From NCBI GenBank assembly GCA_025210795.1, contig JAOAQZ010000036.1:1-64000 (forward strand): a DNA stretch of 64,000 nucleotides, written 5' to 3'. Positions 35,220 to 44,153 of this stretch are shown here, piece by piece. Both the position numbers and the translations under genes were made by a program. Each line of letters begins with the position of its first letter. Position 1 is the first letter of the stretch. Below the pieces are notes generated by a model. That model was not told the DNA's origin and did not search any database. It saw nothing but the letters and a program-made list of their open reading frames with translations. The DNA comes from Cohaesibacter sp. Its GTDB lineage: Bacteria; Pseudomonadota; Alphaproteobacteria; Rhizobiales; Cohaesibacteraceae.

Positions 35220-35561
35220 TCAGGCGGCGGCTCCTGTCAGATCAGAGCAGCAAGGCTGCTCTGGAGGGGTTTTCACCGGCGCGTAACCGGCGAAAGGTTC
35301 AGGCTTGCTGTCAGCAAAATCCATTGGGAGGACTTTCTGATCCAGTGGTGCAAGCTTGAAAGGATCGCCATAAAATGGAGTGGCACGGGCCAAACTCACA
35401 TCAAGGCGTTTGAGGCCGATATCGGCAAGTCCGTGATTGTCCAGCTCACTCAATTGTCGTAGGGCACGGCGGTTTTTCACCACGCGATTGAGGTGCGTTG
35501 CAAGGCGGTGGATGCCTTGCATTGTCTGGGTGAGGCCACGAAAGAATGCGACGGTCAGCAT
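35220..35561 (-). CDS. DUF1127 small protein
   Basis: 113 residues. The DUF1127 core (about residues 27-52) reads RRALRQLSELDNHGLADIGL, a short basic amphipathic motif. In Rhodobacter and Agrobacterium small proteins of this family bind RNA and affect phosphate or stress metabolism. The C-terminal half is a variable extension. ATG 35561 has AGGAGA 7 bases upstream. It is divergent from a LysR gene, a common pairing in Rhizobiales. Confidence 0.85.
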   Translation of the reverse strand: MLTVAFFRGLTQTMQGIHRLATHLNRVVKNRRALRQLSELDNHGLADIGLKRLDVSLARATPFYGDPFKLAPLDQKVLPMDFADSKPEPFAGYAPVKTPPEQPCCSDLTGAAA

Positions 35562-35852
35562 GGGTCATCTCCTATATTCCTGGAAAGATCGCTGCGATCT
35601 TTCTGGGTCCTTGAACGGGAGCAGTTCTTCAAGAGATCTGCTCCAACCGGCTGAAGAAACGGCGAAGCGTTTTTTTCAATAGGACTACTATTTCAAAATG
35701 CATTCAATTAATCCAACGAATGTTTTTTATAGAATTGATCTATTTTTGTGATATATTGCCTTAACTGTTTCAAGGCTTGGTTGTCTTTCTTTCGTTCTTG
35801 CCCTTCATTTCGCTCTTTCGCCTTTCTCTTTTTCCGCTTTTGGGAGATTTCA
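35562..35852. promoter_or_regulatory. Divergent control region DUF1127 / LysR with two dyads
   Basis: A perfect inverted repeat AAAGATCGC-T-GCGATCTTT (35584-35602) lies in the probable 5' leader of the DUF1127 mRNA, and a 7-bp dyad GGAGCAG/CTGCTCC (35618-35624 with 35638-35644) follows. Bases 35660-35760 are AT-rich. Either dyad could be a LysR operator or an RNA hairpin. Confidence 0.5.
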
Positions 35853-36743
35853 ATGAACGCACTTCTCGATCTTGATCAATTGCGCACCTTCATCGCCATT
35901 GCCGAGACCGGCAGCTTCACCCGCGCCGCCGAGCAGGTGAACAAGACCCAGTCTGCTGTCTCCATGCAGATGCGGCGGCTGGAAGAGAGGGTCGGGCAGG
36001 TTATTTTTGTGCGGGACGGGCGGCAGAGCCGGGTGACGGATGCGGGCATTCGCCTTCTTGATTATGCCCGCCGCATGCTGTCGCTCAATGCCGAAACCAT
36101 CATGGCCTTTTCATCTGATGCTATATCCGGCACGGTCTGCCTTGGCCTTCCCGATGATTATGCGCCTCGCTTGCTGCCCACTGTGCTGGCCAGCTTTGCC
36201 ACCACCCACCCCAATATCGAGATTGAGGTTACGTGTGAGCAAAGCTCCTGCATTCATCGCCGGGTGCAAGATGGGCGCCTTGATCTTGGCATTGTCACCC
36301 ATGGGGATTGTCACAAGGGCAAATTTGGCCGGATCATCCGCTCAGAGCCTTTGCTCTGGGTCTCATCCGCCCATCATTCCATTCATTGCCAATCCACCCT
36401 GCCGCTGGCCCTTGGCACACCGAATTGCTCGTGGCGTACCTCGGCCACCGAAGCACTGACCAAAATTGGCCGCAACTATCGGGTGGCCTATGTCAGCTCT
36501 TCTGCGGCGGCCCATACCGGTGCAGTTATGGCCGGTCTGGCGGTCGCGGTGTTGCCGGAAAGCGCCTTGACGTCAGATATGCGCGTTCTGGGCGAGCGCG
36601 AAGGCTTCCCTGAATTGCCCCATTGCGACATTGCCCTTTTACGCTCACCCACGGCGCAGGATCGCATTCACAATGCGCTGGCAGCCCATATCGTCAATGC
36701 CCTTGATAATGTGACCGGCAGCAGCGGCATAGCGGCTGAATAG
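35853..36743 (+). CDS. LysR-family transcriptional regulator
   Basis: About 296 residues from ATG 35853 (GGGAG 6 bases upstream; the frame is open to 35748). N-terminal winged helix LRTFIAIAETGSFTRAAEQV and QSAVSMQMRRLEERVGQ, then a substrate-binding effector domain (GTVCLGLPDDYAPRLLPTVL, LDLGIVTHG). Divergent from the DUF1127 gene. Effector unknown. Confidence 0.9.
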   Translation: MNALLDLDQLRTFIAIAETGSFTRAAEQVNKTQSAVSMQMRRLEERVGQVIFVRDGRQSRVTDAGIRLLDYARRMLSLNAETIMAFSSDAISGTVCLGLPDDYAPRLLPTVLASFATTHPNIEIEVTCEQSSCIHRRVQDGRLDLGIVTHGDCHKGKFGRIIRSEPLLWVSSAHHSIHCQSTLPLALGTPNCSWRTSATEALTKIGRNYRVAYVSSSAAAHTGAVMAGLAVAVLPESALTSDMRVLGEREGFPELPHCDIALLRSPTAQDRIHNALAAHIVNALDNVTGSSGIAAE

Positions 36744-36778
36744 CGGTAAAAGAGATTGTTTGAGTAAACCAAGGCCAG

Positions 36779-36803
36779 AGGCCACCCGCCCGGGTGGCCT
36801 TTC
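36779..36803. terminator. Bidirectional terminator between lysR and the EamA transporter
   Basis: 9-bp stem AGGCCACCC/GGGTGGCCT with a short loop and TTT, between convergent genes. Confidence 0.8.
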
Positions 36804-36821
36804 ATTCTAGCTCAGTGCTGA

Positions 36822-37766
36822 TCAACCTTTTTTGCCGCGCATCACAAGGATATTGCCGCCCAGAATGCATGCAAGGCCGATCAATCCCAGAAAAGTCCAT
36901 TGATAGCCTTCAAACAGAGTGGAAAGCCCCAAGGCAACAATGGGAAAGAGCACGGTTGCGTAAGAGGCACGGGCCGCGCCGATATTTTTTAGCAGGGTTA
37001 GATATCCGGCAAAGGCCACCACAGAGGCAACAATTGCCAGCCAGATGGTGGCGGCCCAATAGGTCCATGTCCATTCAACCAGCACCGGCACATCCAGAAT
37101 AGCTGAAACCAGAACCATCCAGAGGGTGCCGTAGAACATGCCCCAAGCGGTGGAGCTTATAAGGGGCAGCTCTAGCTTCTGATTGGCGGTGGCGACCATA
37201 TTGCCAATGCTGAAGCATAGCGTCCCACCCATACCCAGTGCCAGACCGGTCAAGATACCTTCCTGCCCCCCACTTTGGGCAATTTCCGGCCAAAAAATGA
37301 GACCAATCCCGGCAAATCCCATAATTGACCCCAAAGTCGCCAAAGGCGATGGCTTTTGTCCAAAGATGATGGCGGCAAGCACGATATTAACGAGACTGGC
37401 CAGCGAGAAAATAACCGCCATCAGGCCCGACGCCATATAGCTTGCCGCATAATAGAAGAGCACAAAATTGGTAGAGAACAGGAAGATCCCCATCAAGATG
37501 AAGCGCAGATGGATTTTGAGTGGGAAGGCCATGGGGGACTTGGAGACAATCGCCCAGCCCATCATCGCAATGGTGGCGATGGTAAAGCGGTAGATACCCG
37601 TTATGAGTGGAGGCACGATCTCGATCTGGAAGGTCATGGCGATCCAGCTGGTGCCCCAGATCATCACCATCAGCACATAGAGGGCAAGGTCCGAGCCAGA
37701 CATCACGCCAAAGCGCTTTTCAGCGGCAATGGGGGAAGCAATGGTTTGACTGGCTGTATCGCGCAT
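36822..37766 (-). CDS. EamA/DMT-family transporter
   Basis: A ten-helix drug/metabolite transporter of about 314 residues from ATG 37766 (GGAAGG 7 bases upstream; a TTG at 37790 is in frame). Two EamA repeats are visible, beginning with LYVLMVMIWGTSWIAM and GTLCFSIGNMVATANQ. The family exports amino acids, purines or metabolites. Convergent with the LysR gene. Confidence 0.88.
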   Translation of the reverse strand: MRDTASQTIASPIAAEKRFGVMSGSDLALYVLMVMIWGTSWIAMTFQIEIVPPLITGIYRFTIATIAMMGWAIVSKSPMAFPLKIHLRFILMGIFLFSTNFVLFYYAASYMASGLMAVIFSLASLVNIVLAAIIFGQKPSPLATLGSIMGFAGIGLIFWPEIAQSGGQEGILTGLALGMGGTLCFSIGNMVATANQKLELPLISSTAWGMFYGTLWMVLVSAILDVPVLVEWTWTYWAATIWLAIVASVVAFAGYLTLLKNIGAARASYATVLFPIVALGLSTLFEGYQWTFLGLIGLACILGGNILVMRGKKG

Positions 37767-37900
37767 GGATCTGCCTTCCGATCTTATCAATAAAAGGAAT
37801 GGCAGTAGCCTAACAGAGCGCAGTCATCAGAACCAATGATAATTATCACTGGTTCTATTTGCAAAATTGATCGATTATCTATCCCATTGCAAGAAGGAGC

Positions 37901-38278
37901 TTAATCCTTCTCAAGCTGCTGCTTGGAGGTCGAGCAGATTTGCTTCACATCCTCTTCCAAATTCGCGGGATATGCCTTTTGGCAGGCTTCCTCGCTGTCT
38001 TGTGCCGTGATGGTCAAGACGCCCTTGTCGATCACATTGAGAAAGGCAACGCGCGGGGCATCCTTTGGCGGGCGATGCTTGAACTGGGTGACTTTCTGAC
38101 TGGTCGTGACGCAGTCAATGCTTATCACCTTCACGCCACCATTGGTCAGAATCTCCTCGACCGGAGCGATGGTCGCTTTGCAGGCTTCCATGCTTTCTTT
38201 GGTGGTATAGGCGGTTGAATGGCCGCCCCCTGCCATCGCGGTGAGAACAAAGAGCGTTACAAGAGAAGAAGCTGCCAT
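37901..38278 (-). CDS. Secreted hypothetical protein with four cysteines
   Basis: 125 residues. The N-terminus (SLVTLFVLTAMAGGG) is a signal peptide; the mature part has Cys at about 33, 56, 99 and 114, which could form two disulfides in the periplasm. Not recognised as a family member. The gene stands between an EamA transporter and a TetR regulator, all on the - strand but well separated. Confidence 0.65.
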   Translation of the reverse strand: MAASSLVTLFVLTAMAGGGHSTAYTTKESMEACKATIAPVEEILTNGGVKVISIDCVTTSQKVTQFKHRPPKDAPRVAFLNVIDKGVLTITAQDSEEACQKAYPANLEEDVKQICSTSKQQLEKD

Positions 38279-38436
38279 TGGATTGTCTTTCGCTGGGTAG
38301 AGCCAACCGTAAAAGGTCTGTTTGGCCCAACTTAAGGGCAGTGGCTGGCGCTGACCTTGGCAAAGATCAAATTCCGGTCTTTAAGGCGGGCAAACCTTCG
38401 GTTCATTTTGCAAGAAGCCAGCTTGGATAAACTCCG

Positions 38437-38982
38437 CTACGCCTTGAGCAGAACGGCAAGCACTCTCTTCATGCCATTGTTAAACTCGTCTTCCGTGCGG
38501 CTTTTCAGCATCAGGCCTTTTGCGGCCATAGAGATAGTAAAAACAAGCTCGCGCGCGGCAGACAAATCAGGGGCGAGGCCTTTTTCATGGCTGAATTGCG
38601 CCAAGGCTTCGTAGAAGCGCCCTTCAATATTGACGCTCTCTTGCATGGTCACCCCAATGGCGCGATCCATCATTTCCATGCCATGGGGGGTGTTGTGGAG
38701 CATGCCCACATGCTCGCCCGTCCAGATGGCAAAGGCACTGGCCAAAGCCTCTGCAGGGCTTAGCCCCTCTTCTCCCAGTTTTTCCCGTGACCTTTCAAGC
38801 GAGGCTTCAATAAAGGTCTGGACGGCCCATTCAAAGACACCGTCCTTGGAGCCGAACCGCTTGTAAAGCGCCTGTCGTGACATGCCTGCGGCACGGGCAA
38901 GATCCTCCATTGAGGCCTTGCGGAAGCCATATTGGGCAAAAATCAGCAAAATTTCATTGACATTCATCGAAAACTGCACCAT
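38437..38982 (-). CDS. TetR-family regulator
   Basis: 181 residues (an ATG at residue 6 is a second possible start). N-terminal helix-turn-helix: FAQYGFRKASMEDLARAAGM and SRQALYKRFGSKDGVFEW. The rest is a helical ligand domain (TetR_C33-like, a guess). It is divergent from an SDR gene across an 83-base region with a large dyad; its own ATG sits beside that dyad, so autoregulation is likely. Confidence 0.9.
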   Translation of the reverse strand: MVQFSMNVNEILLIFAQYGFRKASMEDLARAAGMSRQALYKRFGSKDGVFEWAVQTFIEASLERSREKLGEEGLSPAEALASAFAIWTGEHVGMLHNTPHGMEMMDRAIGVTMQESVNIEGRFYEALAQFSHEKGLAPDLSAARELVFTISMAAKGLMLKSRTEDEFNNGMKRVLAVLLKA

Positions 38983-38987
38983 ATCAA

Positions 38988-39031
38988 TTTACACAGTTTA
39001 CATTTTAGATCTATTTTGTAAACAATGTAAA
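38988..39031. promoter_or_regulatory. 44-bp double dyad, candidate TetR operator
   Basis: TTTACA-CA-GTTTAC (38988-39001) is mirrored by GTAAAC-AA-TGTAAA (39018-39031) with a 16-base AT-rich centre containing AGATCT. The symmetry is perfect in both arm pairs, and it covers most of the space between the divergent tetR and SDR starts. Confidence 0.75.
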
Positions 39032-39064
39032 GTCTCTCTTTCACTTAACCTAGGCAATCACGCT

Positions 39065-40039
39065 ATGTCAGACAAGATCATCTCCTCACTTGGTGTAAAA
39101 GACTGGAAAGAAACCCGCCTTCCTGATTTGACCGGAAAAACCTATGTCATTACAGGGGGCAATTCAGGCATCGGCTTTGAAGCCGCCCGCATGCTTGGTG
39201 CCAAAGGCGGACGCGTTATTTTGGCCTGTCGCTCCCTCGACAAGGCGGAACAGGCTCGCGCCCAATTGACTGGCAACGTCACCGGCCGCGTCGATATTGT
39301 GCGCCTTGATCTGTCGGACACCGCCAGCATCCGTGAAGCTGCCTCCGAGCTGCGCGATATGGTGGATGGCATTGACGGGCTGATCAACAATGCCGGTATC
39401 ATGCAGACACCCCAGCTCACCACCAAAGACGGTTTTGAATTGCAGTTCGGCACCAACCATCTTGGGCATTTCCTCTGGACCCATTTGTTGATTGATCTGG
39501 TCGAGAAAGCTGCAGGCCGTGTGGTTGCGGTTTCGTCCATTGCGCATAAATATGGCAAAAAAACCATTGATTTTGACGACCTCATGCATGAGAAGGCCTA
39601 TTCCGCCAATACAGCTTACTTTCAGAGCAAGCTTGCAAATCTGATGTTTGCTTTTGAGCTTGATCGCCGTCTTAAAGCTGCGGGTAGCAATGCGATTGCG
39701 ATTGCCTGCCATCCTGGTTATTCAGCGACTAATTTGCAAAGCACCGGCCCCAAAGGAATTTTGAAGCTGATTTACAAACCTATGAATGCCTTGCTCGCCC
39801 AACCCTCTCATAAAGGAGCATTGCCCACCGTTCTGGCTGCGGCTGGCACCGAAGCCAAACGCGGTGCCTATTATGGACCAACGAGCTGGGGGGATGCCAA
39901 CGGACCAGTTTCTGACACCAAGGTGGCCCAGCATGCTCTGGATGAGTTGGTGCAAGCACGTCTTTGGGAAGAAAGCGAGAAGCTGCTGGGCATCAATTGG
40001 GAGTTTACCGCAAAAGACCGTAACGAGGGTGTCGCTTAA
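39065..40039 (+). CDS. SDR-family dehydrogenase (retinol-dehydrogenase/WWOX-like)
   Basis: 324 residues from ATG 39065; the upstream open frame overlaps the divergent tetR gene. Cofactor site TGGNSGIGFEAARMLG, NNAGIM, and catalytic TAYFQSKLANLMFA (YxxxK). The size and N-terminal extension match the protochlorophyllide-reductase-like SDR branch acting on hydrophobic substrates. Regulated probably by the divergent TetR protein. Confidence 0.9.
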   Translation: MSDKIISSLGVKDWKETRLPDLTGKTYVITGGNSGIGFEAARMLGAKGGRVILACRSLDKAEQARAQLTGNVTGRVDIVRLDLSDTASIREAASELRDMVDGIDGLINNAGIMQTPQLTTKDGFELQFGTNHLGHFLWTHLLIDLVEKAAGRVVAVSSIAHKYGKKTIDFDDLMHEKAYSANTAYFQSKLANLMFAFELDRRLKAAGSNAIAIACHPGYSATNLQSTGPKGILKLIYKPMNALLAQPSHKGALPTVLAAAGTEAKRGAYYGPTSWGDANGPVSDTKVAQHALDELVQARLWEESEKLLGINWEFTAKDRNEGVA

Positions 40040-40072
40040 GAGAAGCCGGATCACGCAAAAGCGTCACCAAAG

Positions 40073-40100
40073 AGGCCAGCTTTATGCTGGCCTTCTTTTT
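40073..40100. terminator. Bidirectional terminator SDR / LysE
   Basis: Stem AGGCCAGC/GCTGGCCT with TTTAT loop and T-rich tail, between convergent genes. Confidence 0.85.
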
Positions 40101-40112
40101 GGTTTCTTTCTT

Positions 40113-40739
40113 TTACTTAACTTCCCGCGCCAGTTTACCCGCAAATGCAAGAAGTAGAAAACCGGACGTTACGCGGAATATTCGATAGCGCTTCTGTGTC
40201 AAGAAACGAGAGCGCAAAAAGGCAGCAATGCCGGAATAACTCAGCAATGACGCAATAGAAATGGTGCAGAAGGTTGCGATCATAATTGTCGATTGGAGCC
40301 AAATCGGGCGAGAAGCGTCCATGACTTGCGGAAAGATTGCAACAAAGAACAGGATTGCTTTTGGATTGGTTGCAGCCAGAATAAAGGCCTCGATAAAGAG
40401 AACCCTGCTGGCAATGCGCGGAGCCATTGCGCCCTTATTGTCAAAATCCAGTTCTTCTTTCACCCAAATCAGTTTGATCCCAAGCCATGCCAGATAAGCC
40501 ACACCAAGCCAGCGAAAGAGTGTCCATAAAACTTCCGAAGCCAAAACAAAAGCTGCGACGCCTCCTGCACAAAAAGATCCAGCGATCACAAGGCCCAAAG
40601 CATTGCCAAGGATCGTGGGCAGCGTGCCCTTAACCCCCAATTGTGTCGCACGGCGGATGGTGTTGAGGATAGCGGGGCCGGGTGTGATAATATTGGCAGC
40701 AGATATCAGAGCAAAGGATGCCCAGACAAAAAAATCCAT
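40113..40739 (-). CDS. LysE/RhtB-family exporter
   Basis: About 208 residues from ATG 40739 (the frame is open to 40769). Six hydrophobic helices; the signature ITPGPAILNTIRRATQLG marks the LysE/RhtB superfamily. ATNPKAILFFVAIFPQV is the usual conserved loop. Substrate unknown; followed downstream by the SDR gene (convergent). Confidence 0.88.
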   Translation of the reverse strand: MDFFVWASFALISAANIITPGPAILNTIRRATQLGVKGTLPTILGNALGLVIAGSFCAGGVAAFVLASEVLWTLFRWLGVAYLAWLGIKLIWVKEELDFDNKGAMAPRIASRVLFIEAFILAATNPKAILFFVAIFPQVMDASRPIWLQSTIMIATFCTISIASLLSYSGIAAFLRSRFLTQKRYRIFRVTSGFLLLAFAGKLAREVK

Positions 40740-40886
40740 TGAAAATAGCCTTAAATCTAGACCGGCCATAGATCAGCAGTAACGGGAAGAATAACCAGTC
40801 CGGGGTTGGACAGATTGCGAGCCGGTGAGAGGGAAGGATCTGCAGAATAGGCGTATCTTGATGATTCGTCCACTCACTCTCAAAAA

Positions 40887-40916
40887 CAAAAAACCGCCCC
40901 TAAGAGACGGTTTTTA
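40887..40916. terminator. Terminator of gshA
   Basis: A-run, AAAACCG...CGGTTTTT stem and T-run; on the - strand it lies about 25 bases after the gshA stop. Confidence 0.85.
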
Positions 40917-40941
40917 TTAAGATTGGTCTATCGCCACGCAA

Positions 40942-42321
40942 TCAATAAGCAAAATCTTCAAACACACGGTCGATATTGCCGCCCCATTCGTTGCAATAGC
41001 GCGAGAGGAGGACGTCAGAGGGGGTCATGCCCAGTGCGACAGTTTCTTCAAGCGCGGCAAGATATTGGGTTTCGTCAAAACCGGCCCCATTTTTGATGGC
41101 GCGGGCTGCAAGACCGTTACGGGCCAGTTCGACCACCTTGCGGGCAATGGCCTTGACGTCGGTGTTGCGGAATTTGGTGCGAAGACCGTCCTTGGCAACA
41201 CCCACACGCAGGGCCTCGCGCTCTTCCTCGGTCCAATCCTTGACCAGATCCCAAGCCGCATCAAGGGTGGTCTGATCATAGAGCAGACCGGTCCAAAGAG
41301 CAGGCAGAGCGCAAATACGGCGCCATTGTCCGCCATCGGCACCGCGCATTTCGATATAGCGTTTGAGGCGCACTTCGGGGAACAGGGTGGTGAGGTGATC
41401 TTCCCAATCCTGGAAGGTCGGCTCGGTGTCTGGCATATCGCTTTTGCGCTTGCCTTCCAAATAGTCGCGGAAGGTCAGGCCGGTCATGTCGTGATAGGTG
41501 CCATCACGGATGATGAAATACATCGGCACATCCAGCGCCCAATCGACATATTGCTCATAGCCGAAATTCTCGTCAAAGATGAAGGGCAGCATGCCGGTGC
41601 GGTCATCATCAAGATTTTGCCAGATGGCCCCGCGCAGGGATTGATAGCCGTTTTTCTGTCCGTCAAGAAACGGGCTGTTGGCAAACAGGGCTGTTGCGAT
41701 TGGCTGCAAGGCGATGCCGACGCGCATCTTTTGCGCCATATCAGCCTCGTCCTTGAAGTCGAGATTGACCTGAATGGTGCAGGAGCGGAACATCATATCA
41801 AGTCCGCGGGTCCCCACCTTGGGCATGTAATTCATCATGATGCCATAGCGGCTTTTTGGCATGACGGGGGTTTCTTCAAGGCTCCATTTGGGCGAGGCCC
41901 CAAGGCCCAGAAAGCCGATCCCCAAAGGGTCGGCCACTTCGCGCAATTGGGCCAGATGGCCATGCACTTCGCGGCAGGTCTGGTGGAGATTTTCAAGCGG
42001 AGCCCCTGACAGCTCGAACTGGCCGCCCGGCTCCAGCGAAATCGCACCACCGCCGGTAGGATCAGTCAAGCCGATAATTTTGCCCTTATCTTCTACCCGC
42101 GTCCAGCCAAGCAGACCTTCCATGCCCAACAGCAAGCGCTCGATGCCTGCTTCCCCCTCATACGGGACAGGCTTGAGGCTGTTTTTATAGAAGGTGAACT
42201 TTTCATGTTCGGACCCGATGCGCCATTTCTCTTTTGGCTTTTCGCCAGCAGAAAGGGCTTCAATCAATGCGGCCTTGTTGGCAAGGCTGATGCTGGTCTG
42301 GTTCTGATTTGAAGAGGCCAT
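40942..42321 (-). CDS. gshA: Glutamate-cysteine ligase (alphaproteobacterial type)
   Basis: It makes gamma-glutamylcysteine, the first step of glutathione synthesis. 459 residues of the COG3572 class, unrelated in length to the E. coli enzyme. Diagnostic blocks are IGSEHEKFTFYKNSL, GGAISLEPGGQFELSG, RYGIMMNYMPKVG and GADGGQWRRICALPALW. GGAG lies 8 bases before the ATG. Single gene with its own terminator; gshB is not in the window. Confidence 0.94.
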   Translation of the reverse strand: MASSNQNQTSISLANKAALIEALSAGEKPKEKWRIGSEHEKFTFYKNSLKPVPYEGEAGIERLLLGMEGLLGWTRVEDKGKIIGLTDPTGGGAISLEPGGQFELSGAPLENLHQTCREVHGHLAQLREVADPLGIGFLGLGASPKWSLEETPVMPKSRYGIMMNYMPKVGTRGLDMMFRSCTIQVNLDFKDEADMAQKMRVGIALQPIATALFANSPFLDGQKNGYQSLRGAIWQNLDDDRTGMLPFIFDENFGYEQYVDWALDVPMYFIIRDGTYHDMTGLTFRDYLEGKRKSDMPDTEPTFQDWEDHLTTLFPEVRLKRYIEMRGADGGQWRRICALPALWTGLLYDQTTLDAAWDLVKDWTEEEREALRVGVAKDGLRTKFRNTDVKAIARKVVELARNGLAARAIKNGAGFDETQYLAALEETVALGMTPSDVLLSRYCNEWGGNIDRVFEDFAY

Positions 42322-42613
42322 GATATCGGCTCCGGGGATAAAAGCTTGATTACGATTTGTCGGGTTTTCATTCGGTGGGCAAACGTCCCCTCTTGCAGTC
42401 TGCCATCACACCAAATTAGGGATTCTTTGTCATTCTACAATGGGGGAATAGCCATATATCCTATTAGAGCAAAAATATTGCTGCATCGGCTCTCCCTTTA
42501 GGCGATTATTTGGAAAGAGACGAGCTTGGCTTTGGGGATGAAGCATAAAATTGCTCAATCAGGTTTTCCCTATTGGCCGCATTTGCCAGCCACAACCCGT
42601 TTCCCTTTATGCT

Positions 42614-43522
42614 TTAAGCGCGCGTCGCTCTTTGCTCGCGATAAATGATATAGAGCCCGGCTGCAATGGTGACCACAATGCCCCAAGCTGCCAATTGATT
42701 TGGAAGATCGGAAAAGATCATCCAGCCAATAAGTGTGGCAAAGGGGATTTCCAAATATTGCATAGGGGCAAGCGTCGTACTGGGCGCGTAACGCAACGAG
42801 GCGGTCATCAAAAGATGGGCGTAGGTTCCAATCACGCCCGAGCCAGCAAGAAGCAACCATTCGTGCGCACTCGGCATTATAAAGTCAAACGCTTCAAAGC
42901 CCTCTCCCCCAAGCAGTAGCATGGGAATGAGCAGCAAAAGAACTGCCATGACCCCGGAGATCGCCTGAATAGAAATTGGGTCAATCTCCTTGGCCATTTT
43001 GCGGGTGACCAGAACAAAGCCTGCAAAAGTGATGGCAACAGTGACCGGCCACAGCGCATGCCAGCCAACGGCCACAAAGTTGGGCTGCACCACAAGCAAT
43101 GTGCCGATAAAGCCAACCACGGCGGCGATTGACCGGTGTGGTCCTGCCACCTCACCCAAAAAGAAATAGCCAAGCCCCAGCATCAAAATGGGATAGATAA
43201 AGCCAATGGCAACTGTATCTGCAAGGGGCATATATTTAAGGCCATAATACATGCCAACAATACCGGCCGCATGCATGAGAGTGCGCCAGAAGATCAACCA
43301 ATAGATGCGTTTGGGGACTGATAAAGCCGCGCGCAAAGAGCCCTTTTTTTGCACCAGAACAATCGGCCATAGCAGGAGCGCTTGCGCTGTGAAACGAGCC
43401 AGCAGCACAATCATCAACGGGACGGACTTTCCCAGCAATTTGATGAGTGCATCACCAAAGGGGATAAGAACGCAGAACCCTATCATTAAGGAAATGCCCA
43501 GAAGGGGCCGATCGGAGGTCAT
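42614..43522 (-). CDS. EamA/DMT-family transporter
   Basis: 302 residues, about ten transmembrane helices in two EamA repeats (first beginning LGISLMIGFCVLIPFGDALIK-like, second near LWPVTVAITFAGFVLVTRK). Conserved GMYYGLKYMPLADTVAIGF matches the S-adenosylmethionine/metabolite exporter branch of this family, though the substrate is not determinable. Upstream of gshA on the same strand with about 290 bases between. Confidence 0.88.
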   Translation of the reverse strand: MTSDRPLLGISLMIGFCVLIPFGDALIKLLGKSVPLMIVLLARFTAQALLLWPIVLVQKKGSLRAALSVPKRIYWLIFWRTLMHAAGIVGMYYGLKYMPLADTVAIGFIYPILMLGLGYFFLGEVAGPHRSIAAVVGFIGTLLVVQPNFVAVGWHALWPVTVAITFAGFVLVTRKMAKEIDPISIQAISGVMAVLLLLIPMLLLGGEGFEAFDFIMPSAHEWLLLAGSGVIGTYAHLLMTASLRYAPSTTLAPMQYLEIPFATLIGWMIFSDLPNQLAAWGIVVTIAAGLYIIYREQRATRA

Positions 43523-44153
43523 GGGCTGACGGTAGTCAGGTTCGCACGTAAATGCAATTAAAGATTACGCATGTTCAATTTCTCTTCCTGTCTTGCTTGC
43601 TGCTTGCTTTAGAGGAATGTCCTTCTGGCAATCTTGTGCCCAGCCTTGCCCCGACAAGCTGCGGCAAAGCGTCCATCTTTTCAAAAATGACGCCCAATTT
43701 GATCCAGTGCAAAACACCTGTCCAAAAAGCTTATCACTATGAGAGCAAGGTATTTGGACAATGATGATCAAATTCCTTGTGGGGGCGGAATTTATGACCC
43801 CAACAATAAATCCAGAAGAGGCAGGCTGCGCCTCTTCTGGCGCTTGTTGGAATGGAGGATTTTTACAGCTGGCCTTTAAGGCCTGTCTTAAGACTTGAGC
43901 GAGGAAGGATTGTCAGAATTTCCAATATTTTTCTCAATATTAGACATTTTCCCACAATCTACCCTGGTTTCTCTGGACAGTGTGTTGCAACTACGCTTAG
44001 CTAGCACATGCCTATCAGGCATTTGTTTGGCAAGCAGTTGGGGGACAGCTTTGCACGAAAGACCATCCTTTACTTCTTTCCAAGCCACAAAAAGACGTCA
44101 AAAAACATAACGACACCAAACCAATTATGTTGAACGACAGAGAAGGAACATTC
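43523..44153. other. Intergenic region before the TAXI transporter operon
   Basis: About 630 bases with no believable gene. A perfect 11-bp hairpin stands at 43812-43840 (no T-run), and a GGCCTTTAAGGCC palindrome at 43871-43883. It presumably carries the operon promoter. Confidence 0.45.

Noticed and set aside
43552..43771. Two opposite open frames of about 70 residues in the gap before the TAXI operon
   Set aside because: No ribosome binding sites, no family pattern, overlapping each other; treated as non-coding.
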